In this document: positions 11,309 to 23,546 of the stretch, piece by piece
How positions within the stretch are numbered: the stretch's first letter is position 1
Layout: each line of letters begins with the position of its first letter
Assembly (NCBI RefSeq): GCF_033568475.1
Contig: NC_133121.1
Location: forward strand, 5,022,001 to 5,086,000
Direction: 5' to 3'
DNA: 64,000 nucleotides
DNA from: Henckelia pumila
Lineage: Eukaryota > Streptophyta > Magnoliopsida > Lamiales > Gesneriaceae
Notes under the pieces: generated by a model
What the model was told of the DNA's origin: nothing
Seen by the model: the letters and a program-made list of their open reading frames with translations, nothing else
The model's database searches: none
Program-made: the position numbers and the translations under genes

Positions 11309-14125
11309 TGTAACACCCGGAAAATTTTAATACGTAAATTCGCATGCATAATTAAGGAAAATAATTATTTAAATTTTATATTTGGGTTAAATGACATTTA
11401 TGTGTTATTATGTGAATTATTATATGCATGATTTAAATTTATTTTAGCATTTAACCTGCAATTATGGTATTTTTTAGATTTTTAAGGAATTAATTGTTTT
11501 GATCGCGTAGACGGGACCGTGGACGGACGAGATACCAAAATATTTAGCCAAAAATATTTTATGAGTTTTATGAGCCTTAAAATATTATTTTAAGTTATTT
11601 TTTTAAGAAAATTTTAGTATTTATTTATATATTTATTTAAGAGTTGATTTTTAGCCAAAATAAGTCATTTTAATGACTTTTATTAATTTTTAAAAATACT
11701 ATAAATTAGTATTTCGGGATTATAATTTATTATCAGATTGGTAAGTATTTTAGGAGTTTAAAATTTTATATTTTATGATTATATTATCTACCTAATTAAT
11801 TTATATTAATTATTAACCCAATCTACCCAAAATAAAAACACTCCCTACCCTACGTTGTCTCCCTTAGCCGCCTTCAACCCTCTCCTACCCTCACCATCAG
11901 ATTTTTCAGAATTTCTTCAGCCTCCATAGCCGATTCTTCAAGGATTTTTGGTGGGTTTTCACTCGTTCGTCGTCCCGGAGCCCTGAATACGCAAAAGTCC
12001 TCGTATTTAATTATCAAGGCATGTCTAAAACTTTTATTTGGCCACCATATAAGCTATTATTCATGCATGATGTTTTCTTTTCAGATTCCATAAGAATATT
12101 TCGAAATTATGCAATGTTATTGAAGTTTGATGCATGTTTGAGTGTTTTCATGTCATAGCTCATGTTTTATTCAGCATGGCTCGGTCCAGGGGCTTGGGGC
12201 TCGGGTTAGAGGTGAGTTAGGGTCCTAGGGAATCGAACCATGGTTGGGCTAAGGGCTGGAGTTGGCTGGGTTCAAGGCTGGCTCAGTTTTTGGTCCATAG
12301 TGGCGCAGCAGATCGCGTAGCTTGAGCGAGGTAGGGAGATTGGCTCGTTCTCGAGCCACGGGGCGTGTTTTAGGCTGATTCCAGTTGGGTTAGAACTGTA
12401 AGACAAAGAGGAAGGTAGTACAGGTGGGCCTTCGGCCGGTGGTTGTTGGAGATTGGCGGCCGAACGGCCTGAAGTTGCTGGTTGCGCGCAGCGCGCGAGC
12501 AGAATAAGGGCTAGATTGTTTTGGGTCGTTCTCCTTTGTTAGGGCTCGGTTTGGGCTGGTTTTTAGCTTGTTGGAAATTTCTTGAAGTGGGCTAGGTGTA
12601 GGCGGTGGTTTCATGGTCAAAGGTAGCCGTAGTTGGCCGGCCGAAGGCGAGCAGCAGAACTGCTCGCCCAGTCGATAGAACAAGGGAAGAGGGCTACGGG
12701 TTTGGGGTTTTCTGGGTGGTTCCGGGTCGGGTCAGGGTAGTGGGTCGGGTCAGTAGAGTCTAGGGTTGGGTCAAGTGAGTCCGGGTCCAGGTTAGGTGGG
12801 CCAGGCTCGAGTATTTTAATTTTAAAGTATTTTAGGATTTAATTGGTTTTTGGGCCAATTAAATTGAAATAAAATTATTTGGGCTTCCAAATAATTTTAT
12901 TTGAGCTTTAAAAATTATTTTTTAAGTTATCCCAATGATTTTTATGGGCTCGTGGGCCCATAGGAATTTTTGGGCCAGTCAGTGATTTTATTGGGCCAGT
13001 CCAAGAATTTTTATGAATTAATTAGTTAATGGGCCTAAATATTTTTATATAAGCCCAATAATATTTAAGTAATTTATTGTAGTAAAATTATAATTTTTAA
13101 AATTATTTATTAATTATGGGTTAAGTTAGATAATGGGCTTTAAGTCAGTTAAGGGGTTTAGTAGAGAGACCAGCAGTCTGGACCAACCCATGAAAAAAAA
13201 CTAAGTCCGGAATATATATTTAATTATTTTTATGCATGAAGTTTATTTTAAGTATAAGTATATTTATTATTAAAATTAATTAAATATATATTACGGACAT
13301 ATTTTTAGTGCATGCATACATGAAATATTTTATGATGTGTTTATGATTAAGAGTTGAGCATGAAAAATATTTTTATGGAAATTGAAGTGATGTGACAGCA
13401 CAGAGGTGTTTTACCACCGGCACAGAGGTAGTTCTACTACCGGCATAGAAGTGGTTTTACCCTGGCACAGAGGTAGTTTACTACCGGCATAGAAGTGATT
13501 TATTCACCGCCACGTACGATGGTTCTTTAGACTAATCAGTCGGCACGGTTATTATTCACATTCATGGATATGACCATACTCAGTTTTTATGTTTATGACA
13601 TGCTCAATTATGTTATGTATGATTAAAAAAGTTATGTTATGTTTAAGATATATCATTCAACATTTATGTTATGAAAAATGTTTCCATGCATGCTCATGTA
13701 CATGTATATGTATTAGTATTTACGTGATGCATTATTTTAAAACCTCATTATCAAGGGTTAGACATGTTGAGCCTCTAGGCTCACTACGCTTATATGGTGC
13801 AGGTGAGTATAATGATGTCTATGTAGCTCCTACCGGTGGCCAGGACGTATGAGCGAGCATGGCAGTGGACCCCGTGACCGTCGCAGTTATTTAGATTATT
13901 GCATTGAGTTTTGAAACATGATTTATTTTATTATTGATTTCGCACATGAGATTTTTCAGCAGCATTGTTTATCATTTTAAATTGATGCATGAAACATTTT
14001 TAAGGATTTATTTATTTAATATTTTTCAGGTTATTTAAGAAAAGTATGTTATTTTTATATACATATATGTATGGGCGTATATGTATAGTATTATTTTTAG
14101 TATATTTTAAAAAAAAAGCGTTTCA
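11309..14125 (+). mobile_element. solo LTR, large gypsy type (2817 bp), in chromovirus pol
   Basis: It starts TGTAACACCCGG and ends AAAAGCGTTTCA, with the 5-bp duplication GAACC at 11304-11308 and 14126-14130. Removing it and one GAACC rejoins RNase H/linker sequence to integrase. It closely resembles 25189-27403 over at least the last 1 kb (same GGAATATATATTTAATT block, same hairpin array, same CTCAGTTTTTATG block). No coding capacity was seen. Confidence 0.88.
13397..13512. repeat. array of short stem-loops in LTR
   Basis: About five units of ~23 bp each pair a short inverted repeat with a GGCACAGA or GGCATAGA linker (for example GGTAGTTCTACTACC, GGTAGTTTACTACC). Two stems are slightly broken here (GGTGTTTTACCACC, GTGGTTTTACCC). 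The same array is at 26640-26757. Confidence 0.7.
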
Positions 14126-15640
14126 GAACCGACTGCAATGCACCTCTCGCAGGATACACTATCTCAACTCAGAAACATCGGGCACAACAATACGGCTATT
14201 CACAAACAGAACGTCATCCCTGACCTGAAACTCGGACTGGTGACCTGATCGGACTCTCTCTATCGAACTCTGAATACTCGGATCTGATATGTGACTCTCT
14301 GATTAACTAAAACAATTCCGGCTCGGCCCGAATCGCAAAAAACTCTGATGGATCTCCTATCGGTCTCAAACTCCAAACCAGAAGTACAACAATCTTCAAT
14401 CAATCGAGAGAAACCAATCGTAGAAAGAGACAAAGAACAAAGCTTTTGACTAAGAGCATCTGCAGCTGCATTCGACTTTACAGGATAATACTTGATCTCG
14501 CAGTCGAAGTCCTTAAGCAGATCCATCCATCTCCTCTGTCTCATGTTCAGTTCGGACTGAGAAAACAAGTATTTCAAGCTCTTGTGGTCAGAAAATATCT
14601 CAAACGATTCACCATACAAGTAATGGCGCCAAGTCTTCAAGGCAAACACGATTGCAGCTAGCTCGAGATCATGGATCGGATAACGAGTCTCGTGAGGCTT
14701 CAGCTGCCTCGAAGCATAAGCTATGACGTGCTTCCTCTGCATAAGAATGCATCCAAGCCCACGATGAGAAGCATCGCAGTATACGGAGAAACCTCCAGTA
14801 CCTGATGGAATAGACAAGATCGGAGCGCTAGTCAATCTCTTCTTCAGCTCAATGAAACTGGCCTCACACAGCTCGGACCAAACAAACGGTGCATTCTTCT
14901 GGGTCAACTGAGTAATCGGCTTTGCAATGGAAGAGAAGCCGTTGATAAATCGGCGATAGTACCCCGCTAAACCCATGAAGCTTCGGATTTCTGGCACTGA
15001 TGTTGGTCTCTGCCAATTCATAACTGCCTCGATCTTACTGGGATCCACAGATATTCCATCTCATGATACAATGTGGCCTAAAAACACAACTCGGTCCAAC
15101 CAAAACTCGCACTTCGATAGCTTAGCATACAGCTGTTTGGCCCTCAAAGTCTGCAATACGATCCTCAAATGCTCGGCATGGTCAGAACGGTTCTTCGAAT
15201 AGATCAGAATGTCGTCGATGAAGATAATGACGAACTCATCTAGATACCGCTGGAAGATATGATTCATCAGATTCATAAAAACTGCTGGAGCATTAGTCAA
15301 ACCGAACGACATGACTATGAATTTGAAATGCCCATATCTAGTTCTGAAAGCTGTCTTAGGCACATCCTCGTCTTGAACTCTCAGCTGATGATATCCTGAT
15401 CTCAGATCTATCTTCGAATACACTGAAGAACGTTGAAGTTGATCAAAAAGATCATCGATCCTAGGTAGAGGATACTTGTTTTTTTACCGTAGCTTGATTC
15501 AACTGGCGATAGTTGATGCAAAGTCGCATGGAACCGTCTTTCTTCCTCACGAAAAGCACTGGGGCACCCCAAGGCGATACGCTAGGTCGGATGTATCCCT
15601 TGGCAATCAAATCTTCCAACTATTCCTTCAATTCTTTCAA
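14126..15640 (-). pseudogene. gypsy reverse transcriptase and RNase H (chromovirus pol, broken)
   Basis: From high to low coordinates: [15 protein letters not shown] and LCINYRQLN (about 15570-15510), then after a frameshift in an A-run near 15480, [38 protein letters not shown] and the catalytic [10 protein letters not shown] (about 15210). A stop falls after LGHIVS at about 15061. RNase H follows with [50 protein letters not shown] and [11 protein letters not shown]. The tail has ADALSQK where ADALSRK is usual. It continues to 14126, where the solo LTR interrupts it. At least three disabling changes are visible, including a stop in the segment before the RT core (near 15620). Confidence 0.88.
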
Positions 15641-16311
15641 CTCTAACGGAGCCATCGGTAAGGTGCTTTGGAAATAGGCTGAGTACCTGATGCAAGTTCA
15701 ATGCTAAATTTGATCTCCCGAATAGGCGGCAAACCAGGAATCTCGTCTGAAAAGACATCAGGAAACTCGCTAACCACTGGTATCTCAGTCAACTCAGGGC
15801 TAGACCTCTGAACATCCAATGCATAAATCAAGAATCCCTCTGCTCCTTTTTGTAGCAAACGAGACATGGATAACACAGAAATCAACGGAATTCTAGATCG
15901 AGAACCCTTATCGAAAAACTTCCAATCTTCTGCCATCTCAGGTCTGAATCGGACCACTTTCTGAAAACAATCTACTGTCTCCCTATACTTGGTCAGAGAA
16001 TCAATCCCAACGATACAGTCAAAATCAGATAATCCAAGTACAATGCAGTCAATCTCAATCAAATTTCCCTCGGATTCTAAAACGCAATCACGGACCAATC
16101 TCACCGAAACAATTCCTCCACCCAAAGGTGAAGTAATAGAAACAACATCATATAAAGGCTCAGCAAACAAATCATGCATCATGACAAATATTTCAGAAAT
16201 AAAACAGTGAGAAGCTCTTGTATCAATCAACACATACGCAGGATGGCCAAAAATCGAACAATTACCTGCTATCACGTCATTCGGGGCTGCATTGGCTTGA
16301 TCCTCTGTCAA
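15641..16311 (-). pseudogene. gypsy aspartic protease region (chromovirus), active-site Gly replaced
   Basis: The frame contains GHPAYVLIDTRASHCFIS, which corresponds to the retropepsin active-site motif normally D-T/S-G-A; here the Gly is Arg. It is followed by CIVLGLSDFDCIVGIDSL, another hallmark of gypsy proteases, and then by the linker to reverse transcriptase (FPDVFSDEIPGLPPIREIKF). The frame ends in a frameshift at APYR, just before the expected reverse-transcriptase start. The Gly-to-Arg change alone should inactivate the enzyme. Confidence 0.8.
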
Positions 16312-17421
16312 GGCAAAGACCCTTGCCTGCTGTCGAGGAGGTTGGTTCTGATTCCGATTACCTCCCTGACGAGTCTGCTGCTGGGGCTGGAAGGAATGAA
16401 TTGCAGAAGATGACCTCTCAGGCTGAGCTGGCGGTCGAGAAGAACTACCGCTCTGAGCTCTATCGGATCCTCGCTGAGGACAAACTCTAGCAAAGTGACC
16501 CGGTTGCTAGCAGATGTTGCAACTACCAAACACACCACGGCACTGATCCGATGGGTGGCGTCCTCCACACTTGCTGCACGATACACCAGATAATCCTAAA
16601 CTCTGCCCAGAACTGAATTGTCTAGAACCACTAGAACTCGAGGAGCTGTTCCCAAACTTCTTAAAATTTTTCCCCTTCGGTCGATACTGATCTCGTCGGT
16701 TTCTGCCACTGTTGCCTCCATCAACCCTCTGAGACTGATTCGGCTGCGGAGAAGGTTGGTACTGATACTGAGACTGTTGAGGCTGAAACTGAACAGGCGG
16801 ATTCTGAAAATATCTCTGCTGCTGCTGAGGAGCTACCTGATTTCCTCGTTGCATTAAAATCCCAGCTTCGGCTCCCTTCGCCTGATCCATGGAATCTGCA
16901 AAGTTGTTGGGTCTCCCGATATTGACCAATGTAAAGATATCTAGGTTCAAGCCATTAATGAAATGGTCGGCCTTGGCTTCCTCGTTGTCGGTGACATGAG
17001 GTGCGAACCTCAAAAGGCTGTCAAACTTGCTCACATAGTCCTCAATGCTAAAGTTTCCTTGTTTTAGATTCGCAAATTCAGCACCCTTTTCCTTACGATA
17101 CGAGACGGGAAAGAACCGCTTGTAGAACTCAGTCTTGAATAAACCCCAAGTGATCACGGTGCCTTGGTTCTCGTTCGCCCTCTTGGTCATGGTCCACCAT
17201 TTCTTGGCAACACCCTGCAACTGATGACTGACTAACCTGATTCTGCGGTCATCGTTATAGTCGAGAGAATCAAAGAGTTCATCCATGTCATCTAGCCAAC
17301 TCTCGCAGTCAACGAAATTCTCGGTACCAGTCAAGGTAGGCGGTCGGAACGATCGAAATATTTTCAAAAGAGTCTCCATCGGGGTTGCAGTAGCATCAAA
17401 CTCATCCACTCATGTACTATC
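16312..17421 (-). pseudogene. gypsy gag, main part (chromovirus)
   Basis: A 300-codon open frame (17409-16507) carries the retrotransposon gag domain: WLDDMDELFDSLDYND, KKWWTMTKRA, FKTEFYKRFFP and EFANLKQGNFSIEDYVSKFD. A Gln/Pro-rich stretch follows (residues about 190-235), then a basic region and two zinc-knuckle-like motifs. The first, CSKCGGRHPSDQC, is intact. The second, CNIC...QPGHFARVC, is split by a stop codon at about 16507. Upstream, the frame meets a TGA at the junction with the solo LTR (DST-stop-VDEFDA). The true gag start is at 19409, beyond the insertion. Gag forms the particle that packages element RNA. Confidence 0.85.
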
Positions 17422-19308
17422 TGAAAGAGTGGGTGCCCGGTTAGCCAACTTGTGGCTAAGGGCTTTTATGACTCTATGTATAAACAATCTTTTGTTTAAT
17501 ATAATTTACATTTTTAATAATGGCATTGACTTTATCTTCCTTCATATTGTTATATTATGATATACTATTGTTGTTTTGATGAAGACCTTGAATATACTAT
17601 AGTGTATGTAAGATGTGGTAGCACATGAGGATGGCTATCATGAAACACATCTTATAGTCTTTGTATATTCTAAACTGTTCCTAGTCGATTGAGCAGTCCG
17701 CAAATAAGGATAATGATCGCTCGAGATTGAGACTAGCATTTGCGATGCCGAGTACCACGTTTCATTGGTATGGAACATAGAGATGTTCAAAGAATGCAAA
17801 TGGATATTCATATGATGAATGATCGAACTACCATATTTTCAAGTGGTTATCACTTATCGAGTGGATAAAGTCCGCAGTTTTGGTTGTACACCATTAGTCC
17901 TTATTACTTGAAACATCATTGAGACTCTATATGTTAGTACTGTACTTTGACTCGTTTACCGACTCTATTGGGGTCATCAGGTGTCGGGATTGGGTACAGT
18001 TACGACACATATAGGAGTCGATGCTTTGTTGTCAAGGATTCACCACATACTTGCGAGTGTGGATATCCTATGCGATCTGAGGAGATATTAGTGTGACGAA
18101 TCTCTGGCCAGAGTACATGATGTGTTTTAGGTTAATGGGTTATCCTAGTAACACATGCGATGTCACTATTTGATCTCCAAGATGTAATGCATAGTTATCG
18201 AATCTTGAACGACTCTCGATGCACCAATGGTTGTTGATTCGATCGGGATATATGGATGAAGGGACCGTACTGTACGCTAACCAAAATCTACTGGTTCTTG
18301 CAGGCACTATCAGTAATACCTAGGGAATCATGGGGCGATGTTGCTAGGCGCTCTTACCATGATTCGATGGGTAAGTCGGAAATTGTTGTTCCGAATCACA
18401 AGGAGTTGTGAGCCCACGGCTAGCTGTATTCCTGAACCATTGAGGGTTACACAAGTAATAGATTACTAAAACCCCGTAGAGATAGTTAAATTTAAAGAGT
18501 TAAATTTAATGAAAGAGAAGTTGGTCTTCTTAACTAAAGGGAGTGAGATTTCCTAAAATGACATAGGGATGGACATTTTTGGAAATCACTGAATTCGGAT
18601 TCAGAAAAATTATCTTGACTCTAAAAGATGCAGAAATGGTTTCTGTGCACATTGGTGAAATCAGTTTATCAATCGGAGTCACGATGAATTTTATATTAAT
18701 TTCTATAACAACGGGCTTGGCTTATTGGGCTTAAGTTATGGATTGTGGGCTTTAAGGAGTTAGAGTCCTAATACAATTATAACTTAATCTAGTCTAGAAA
18801 TTATCTATAAATAGGACTGCAGTGTTCGAAAATTCCATAGCTTTTTCAGTCTTGAATTTTCGAGAATCAGTCTAAATAATTCAAGGGGATTTTCGAAATC
18901 CTCTGTCCCTTTGGAGAAAATTCGGTCTGTGATTTTTGAGAAAAATTACAATCCGAATTAACAGATCATATCTGTTTATTCTCTACGTAAAACTTCTGAT
19001 TGATTTCTAGTGCAGTCAATCAGAGGGTTTCTGTTTTTCATTCGTGGACCTAATTCCGGAGAAAGATCGTGATGCCATCGGTTCCCGGGATTTACAAGAA
19101 GAGCAGATTAAATTCTGTTGGAGTCCACAATCAAGCCTTTGCTTGACAAGTTAAAATATTTAATTGTGATTATTTATATTACTTACACAACTTAATCGTA
19201 AAAGTTTTGATACCCTAATATGGAATCGTTCCATATAGAAAAATAAATTTTTTAACTTCCGCTGCACCGGGTATCAATTCTAATTGATCTGAACACCGTT
19301 TTCCAACA
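17422..19308 (+). mobile_element. solo LTR, probably copia type (1887 bp), in chromovirus gag
   Basis: It starts TGAAAGAGTGGGTGCCCGG and ends CGTTTTCCAACA, with the 5-bp duplication CTATC at 17417-17421 and 19309-19313. The opening GGTGCCCGG...GGCTAAGGGCTTTTATG phrase and the TATA box at 18805 followed by a long transcribed leader are typical of plant LTRs. The copia assignment is a guess from its look; no internal sequence is attached. Confidence 0.8.
18805..18814 (+). promoter_or_regulatory. TATA box of the solo LTR
   Basis: CTATAAATAG in the middle of the LTR, in the same orientation as its TG...CA ends. Confidence 0.5.
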
Positions 19309-19409
19309 CTATCCTGATCATTCGGCGGAGTTATCACTGGCGACGGATTCTCAATCGAAGGAGGAGTCAAAGGTGTTTGGTTCCTTCTCAAAGATCGTCG
19401 AGGTGCCAT
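19309..19409 (-). pseudogene. gypsy gag N-terminus (chromovirus), separated by the solo LTR
   Basis: It reads MAPRRSLRRNQTPLTPPS from a start at 19409, then a Pro-rich stretch to NDQDS, where the solo LTR begins. The basic MAPRR start is common in Tekay-type gag proteins. After removal of the insertion it continues in frame into the main gag at 17421 but meets a TGA (probably CGA to TGA) after three codons. Confidence 0.75.
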
Positions 19410-19729
19410 CTGATACCAAAGGGTTAGGACACAAAATCTCAAACATAATCTCAATCACATAACCTCGGTGTCCAAAACTCTGCTCTGAGTACCCAAGAAT
19501 CTCAACAATATATGGAAACAGATAATAACACAAGGACAAATATATATCACGTAATTCATGCTTTATAAATTAAATCACAACTCATGTAATTCAATTAATT
19601 CAATAATCAATAAAGCATGCTCGCACGTATTTAAAATAATCATTTAAATAAATCAATCACATGCGAGAATTCAATTCATGCGGACTCGATCTACCCTGCT
19701 CACTCTAGTTCGACTCCAAGAATCTTACC
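19410..19729 (-). other. untranslated leader of the chromovirus
   Basis: This lies between the primer-binding site and the gag start. It has no coding motif, and the short ORFs here are not convincing. Confidence 0.6.
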
Positions 19730-19741
19730 GCTCTGATACCA
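19730..19741 (-). other. primer-binding site, initiator tRNA-Met type
   Basis: The minus strand reads TGGTATCAGAGC, complementary to the 3' end of plant initiator tRNA-Met, five bases after the LTR end. This fixes element orientation. Confidence 0.85.
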
Positions 19742-19746
19742 CTTAA

Positions 19747-21727
19747 TGTGAGACCCCGTTTTCTAATCTTCTAATCTCAAATAATCAACCATAATTGAAC
19801 ACGATAAGCCGCGGAAAAACAATTCAAATTTTTTTAAAAAAAACATGCCTCGCGCCCGCGCGAGCTATCGCCTCACGCGCGCACAGGCAAAAGGGTCAGT
19901 GGCCTCGAGGGAAGCTCGCGCCCGCGCGAGGAAGGGGCTCGTGCGCGCTCGTGCAAAAATACCCGAGCCACTCCAGGCAGCTCGCGCGCGCGCGAGGACA
20001 AGCCTCGCCCGCGCGCAGGCCAAACGGGCAGAGAAACAGGGGAACCTGGAAATTCAAGCCAAACACAAATCAAATCAAAACCAAGCTCCAACATACAATA
20101 CAACACGATAATTAAAACATATCACAAGTTCTAAATCCTGCCCGCAATACAAAACAAGTCGAGTTCTAAAATCAGAGTTCCAAAGACTCAACAAAACTAA
20201 TACACGTTCAAAGGACTCGACCCTACGACGCGGAGTCTCACTTCTATCAATCTCACCCCAAGCTAACCAAGACGACTCGGTCCAGCTCCTGATCCTCCTG
20301 TTGCCAAGTTACACATACAAAACAAAGACAACAACCGGAAACCCGGTTAGAAATATAATTTCTAAGTAAAAAAGACAGACACTCAATATCAAATAAACAA
20401 TTCAATCGAAATGTGTCAATATAAATCATAACATCGAAATGATATTGAATGAATGCGTGAATTCAAAAGTCGAGATTATCAAGTCAGATAATCATAAAAT
20501 CAATCGGTACTCGATTGGGATCCTAGGATCAAGTCTTCATGACAACTCACCGACGCACCCTTTCGGGGTGGAAGTCGGTCAACTCGATCCCCTAGACTTC
20601 AGAGCAACTATAAGAAGTATTCTGGCAATTGAAAAAACTCGAAATCCGAAGCCACTTCAATATAGCTTCCTAAAACGTCTAATTTCAAAACGAATCGAAA
20701 GTCGGCTCAATATGAATGCAAATGCAAACAATAACTAAATCAAGTTCCCACAAGCAAATAAACATGCGGTATGTGATTTTTGGGAACTCGAGAATAAGTC
20801 GATCTCGAGTATTCGTTCACATTCGTTTAAATGTCGAATTTTACCTTTTCTCGAAGCTTCAATCAATCCTGTCAAATAAGAGACAAATTGATTCAAACTC
20901 TAAACAATTCGAAACTCAAAGTCGATAAATCAAAAAATCTATACCGTCTTCAAACTCTTCGATGGATAACCGATCTCCAAGTCCTCCAATTCAAATCTCT
21001 AATCAACTGTCAAAACATCGAGACACGGATTCAATCTTGAAACCAATAATTCGAATAACTCAAAATCAACCGAATAACAAAGCCGGTAGTTCAAACTCGA
21101 TTTTTACGGCATAACGGCTATAAACTGACTATCCGGAAATACAAACCAACAAACAACAATCATAATAACTCAATCATCAACCCAAACCATAAAAACAACT
21201 CAAATCCAACCTCAATCAAAATCACCATTTTCGAAAATATGCCTCAAAAATCATATAAAATCCAAATTTTGTTCTTTTTTCGAACCGACTTCGAATACAC
21301 GATATATTGACTTCCAAGATCAACATACTCGAATATTATCAAAATATGACAACTCAACAAAATCAAAGTTCAAGAGATCGTAGCAAAACTTACGTCCAAA
21401 TGAAGCCCTCGCCGCGGTGATCGTGAAACTAAACTCGGATCGGATTTCTGACGGTCGGATCGAGCAAATCAGGCTGAAGGAAAAGCTTGGGAATCGATTC
21501 CCATGGCTTCAGGGAGAGAGAAATCGGTAGGAAGAGGGAGGAAGGAGAGGTATGGGCCAAGTCAACTAGTTGGGTTATAATATTAAAAATTCCACTTTTT
21601 GCATTTCAGTCCTTTATTTCTCCAAGTTTGCAAAATGAACTCCCTGCGAATATCAAAATGATTCTCAAACTCTGAAAACTCTGATTATCTCGCTTAAACT
21701 CAATTAATATTAAATCGGGGCATTACA
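19747..21727 (-). repeat. 5' LTR of the chromovirus (1981 bp)
   Basis: Plus-strand ends are TGTGAGACCCCG (19747) and CGGGGCATTACA (21727), an inverted repeat with TG...CA. It is a direct repeat of 8014-9981. The CG-rich palindrome cluster sits at 19850-20022, including CTCGCGCGCGCGCGAG. Differences between the copies are few, plus a short GAGAGGTATG duplication present only in the left copy (about 9790-9810). Confidence 0.88.
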
Positions 21728-23546
21728 CTCAGCCTGGAGTTAAACAAAAGAACTGCTTCTCCTTTCTTAAATTCTCTTTGACGAATGCGTTTGTAATGTA
21801 TTCTCTTGGTCCTTTATTTGTATGACACTGCCATATCGTATGCTTGATCTCGAAATTCCTCTAATTGGTTCAGCTCAAGCAATCTCCTCTCACCTGCAGC
21901 AGCAAATTCAAAATTTAATGCTTTGATAGCCCAATATGTTTGATGCTCTAACTCAACTGGTAAATGACATGCCTTAACAAACAACAGTTATATGGGGAGG
22001 TGCCTATAGGAGTTTTAAAAGCAGTTCTGTAGGCCCATAATGCATCATCAAGTCAAAGTGCCCAATCCTTTCTATTTGTACTCACACTTTTTTTCTAAAA
22101 TTTGCTTAATTTCTCGATTGGACACTTCTACTTAGTCACTCGTTTGAGGATGATAAGGTGTAGAAACTTTGTGCTTGACACCATATTTCTTCAAAAGTTT
22201 TTCGAAGAATTTGTTGCAAAAGTGAGTGCCAACATCACTAATAATTGCACGAAGTGTACCAAACCGATTAAAAATGTTTTTCGTTAAAAATTTTGTGACC
22301 ACCAGTGCATCATTAGTTAAAAAAGCTTCTGCTTCCACCAATTTCGAAACATAATCGACAAAAACGAGTTTGGAAATGGTCCCATGAAGTCGATTCTCCA
22401 CACATCAAATATCTCACACTTAATAATATTATTCAATGTCATTTCATGACGATTTGAGATATTACATGTCCGCTGATATCGATCACACTCAATGACAAAA
22501 GACCGCGCATCTTTAAAAATATTGGGCCAATAAAACCCATATTCAAGTACCTTAGCTGCCGTATTTATTGGCCCAGCATGGCCACCTACCTCACGGTCAT
22601 GACAATTACTAAAGATACTTTTCATCTCTCCTTCCGCCACACATCTCCGGATCATAGAGTCGGCACAAATTTTAAACAAGAAAGGTTCTTCCCAAAAATA
22701 ATGTTTTACATCTGACAGAAACTTTTTCTTTTGATGAAAAGACAAGTTATGTGGGAGTGTGCCCGTGACCAAGTAATTTGCAAAATTAGCATACCAAGGG
22801 GAGTTTTCTATGGCAAACAAATTTTCATCAGGGAACCAATAATCTATGTCCTCAGTATCATTCTGTGCACAATCAGGAATTCATTCTAGTCTAGACAGGT
22901 GATCAGCGACAACAATTTATACTCCTTTTTTTAATCCTTTATCTTTAAGTCAAATTCTTGTAAGAGCAGGATCCACCTAATCAACCTAGGTTTTGCATCT
23001 TTCTTAGCCAATATGTATCTTATTGCAAAGTGATCAGTGTATACAGTGATTTTTGAAAGTACAAGATATGAATGAAACTTGTCAAGTGCAAAAACTACAG
23101 CTAGCAACTCCTTTTCAGTGGTAGCATAATTCAATTGAGCCTCATTCAAGGTTTTTATAACATAATAAATAGTACGGAATACCTTGTCTATCCTCTGGCC
23201 AAGTACAGCTCCAACAGCCGAGTCGCTGGCGTCACACATCACCTCAAATGGAAAATCCCAATCTGGTGAGGTCAGCACTGGTGCAGGCACCAATCTTTCT
23301 CTCAGAAATTCAAACGCCTGTAAAAAATTGGAATCAAAATTAAAAGGTGTATATTTCATCAATAAAAAAGACAGAGGTTTTGCAATTTTTGAAAATTCTT
23401 TAATGAAACGCCGATAAAACCCGGCATGGCCTAGAAAACTTCTGACTCCCTTGATTGTCGTCGGTGGAGGTAAATTTTGAATGACTTGAACCTTGGCCCT
23501 GTCCACCTTGATTCTCTGCTCAGATATTCGGTGCCCTAAGTCAATT
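21728..23546 (-). pseudogene. Athila-like gypsy pol remnant: RT end, RNase H, integrase
   Basis: On the minus strand: [96 protein letters not shown] and [16 protein letters not shown] (RT tail and RNase H, 23546-22931). Next come NYLVTGTLPHNLSF, HDREVGGHAGPINTAAKVL and WRIDFMGPFPNS (integrase zinc-binding and core, 22820-22317), then FGTLRAIISDVGTHFCNKFF and KHKVSTPYHPQT (22401-22132). The piece ends at 21728 in QREFKKGEAVLLFNSRLR, the integrase C-terminal region. Phrases such as [17 protein letters not shown] are typical of Athila. Several frameshifts are present. The reverse-transcriptase N-terminus is absent: a different element abuts at 23547. Confidence 0.85.

Larger units (their letters stand above)
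8014..21727 (-). mobile_element. Tekay-type chromovirus (Ty3/gypsy), with two nested solo LTRs
   Basis: The element reads right to left: 5' LTR 19747-21727, primer-binding site 19730-19741, gag start 19409, gag 17409-16312, protease, reverse transcriptase and RNase H (16311-14126), integrase with chromodomain (11308-10071), polypurine tract, 3' LTR 8014-9981. Solo LTRs at 17422-19308 and 11309-14125 interrupt gag and pol. The left LTR lacks its last ~20 bp, and the 5-bp sequence after the right end (CTCAG) has no partner on the left, so a deletion has removed that edge along with host Athila sequence. Several stops and frameshifts make it inactive. Confidence 0.88.

Noticed and set aside
13390..13515. 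Possible CRISPR-like array from regular 23-bp repeats
   Set aside because: The units vary, there are no unique spacers, and the region lies in a plant LTR.
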